DNA of 64,000 bases from Lentzea aerocolonigenes (GTDB lineage Bacteria; Actinomycetota; Actinomycetes; Mycobacteriales; Pseudonocardiaceae), in NCBI RefSeq assembly GCF_000974445.1, contig NZ_BBOJ01000007.1, positions 186,001-250,000 of the forward strand. The letters run 5' to 3'. Within the stretch, counting starts at the first letter, position 1, and the number at the start of each line of letters is the position of its first letter. The position numbers and the translations under genes are program-made. The notes under the pieces are model-generated. The model made no database searches, was not told where the DNA came from, and was given only the letters and a program-made list of their open reading frames with translations. This document shows, in pieces, positions 63,926-64,000 of this stretch.

Positions 63926-64000
63926 ATGGAGATGAAGAGCGTCACCAGGTCGTTGCGCGTCCTGGAAGCGGTCGCCCAGCATCAGCCGGTCACGGTCGGG
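63926..64000 (+). CDS. IclR-family transcriptional regulator, N-terminal 25 residues only
   Basis: The visible residues MEMKSVTRSLRVLEAVAQHQ are the typical opening of the IclR winged helix-turn-helix. The gene runs off the window. ATG 63926 is preferred; ATG 63932 is an alternative. Divergent from the amine-oxidase operon and so its probable regulator. Confidence 0.7.
   Translation, partial: MEMKSVTRSLRVLEAVAQHQPVTVG

Overview
The window is very GC-rich, uses GTG starts freely, strings genes together with 4-base GTGA/ATGA stop-start overlaps, and carries Tat signals, CBM2/CBM13-tagged secreted hydrolases and CUT1 sugar transporters without their own ATPase. This points to a filamentous actinomycete, probably of the Pseudonocardiaceae type (inference from gene content; no 16S or other marker is present). 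No tRNA, rRNA, CRISPR array or transposase was recognised.

Left edge (1-7.0 kb): a truncated Tat-exported PHP-family protein, an AraC-type regulator, and a convergent four-gene operon (SDR, MFS, flavin monooxygenase, aldehyde dehydrogenase) preceded by a clear inverted-repeat operator. Its substrate is unknown.

Plant-polysaccharide region (7.0-39.3 kb): a nine-gene minus-strand operon encodes a lipoprotein sugar-binding protein, two permeases, a LacI regulator and enzymes of families GH31, GH42, GH36, GH43 and GH5. Around it lie a GH3 enzyme, an acetyl-xylan-esterase-like protein, a GH12 endoglucanase, two more LacI regulators, a CBM2 lipoprotein, a GH95 fucosidase, two MFS/GntR genes, a GH5-CBM13 enzyme and a GH10-CBM13-GH62 fusion. 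GH12, GH31, GH42, GH95 and GH5 together suit fucosylated or galactosylated xyloglucan; GH10-GH62, GH43 and the esterase suit arabinoxylan. Five copies of a LacI-type operator (consensus TCGAAGCGCTTCGA) sit at the promoters and fit the three related LacI repressors. Between the GH3 and esterase genes lies an array of twelve consecutive hairpins.

Nitrogen/amino-acid region (39.9-63.8 kb): two facing operons each carry an almost identical polar-amino-acid-type ABC transporter (SBP, permease, ATPase) in inverted orientation about 13 kb apart. The left operon adds a HAD hydrolase, a FAD amine oxidase, RidA, a DSD1-type PLP enzyme and an SDR. The right one adds two sarcosine-oxidase-like flavoproteins, two aspartoacylase-like M14 hydrolases, an aldehyde dehydrogenase, a second HAD/FAD-oxidase pair and aspartate ammonia-lyase. 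Between them are a GntR regulator, an APH-family kinase with a class-III aminotransferase, and a ROK regulator with a shared 16-base operator. I infer catabolism of N-substituted amines or amino acids ending at aldehydes, aspartate and ammonia; the real substrate is not determinable from sequence. The window ends in the first 25 codons of an IclR regulator.
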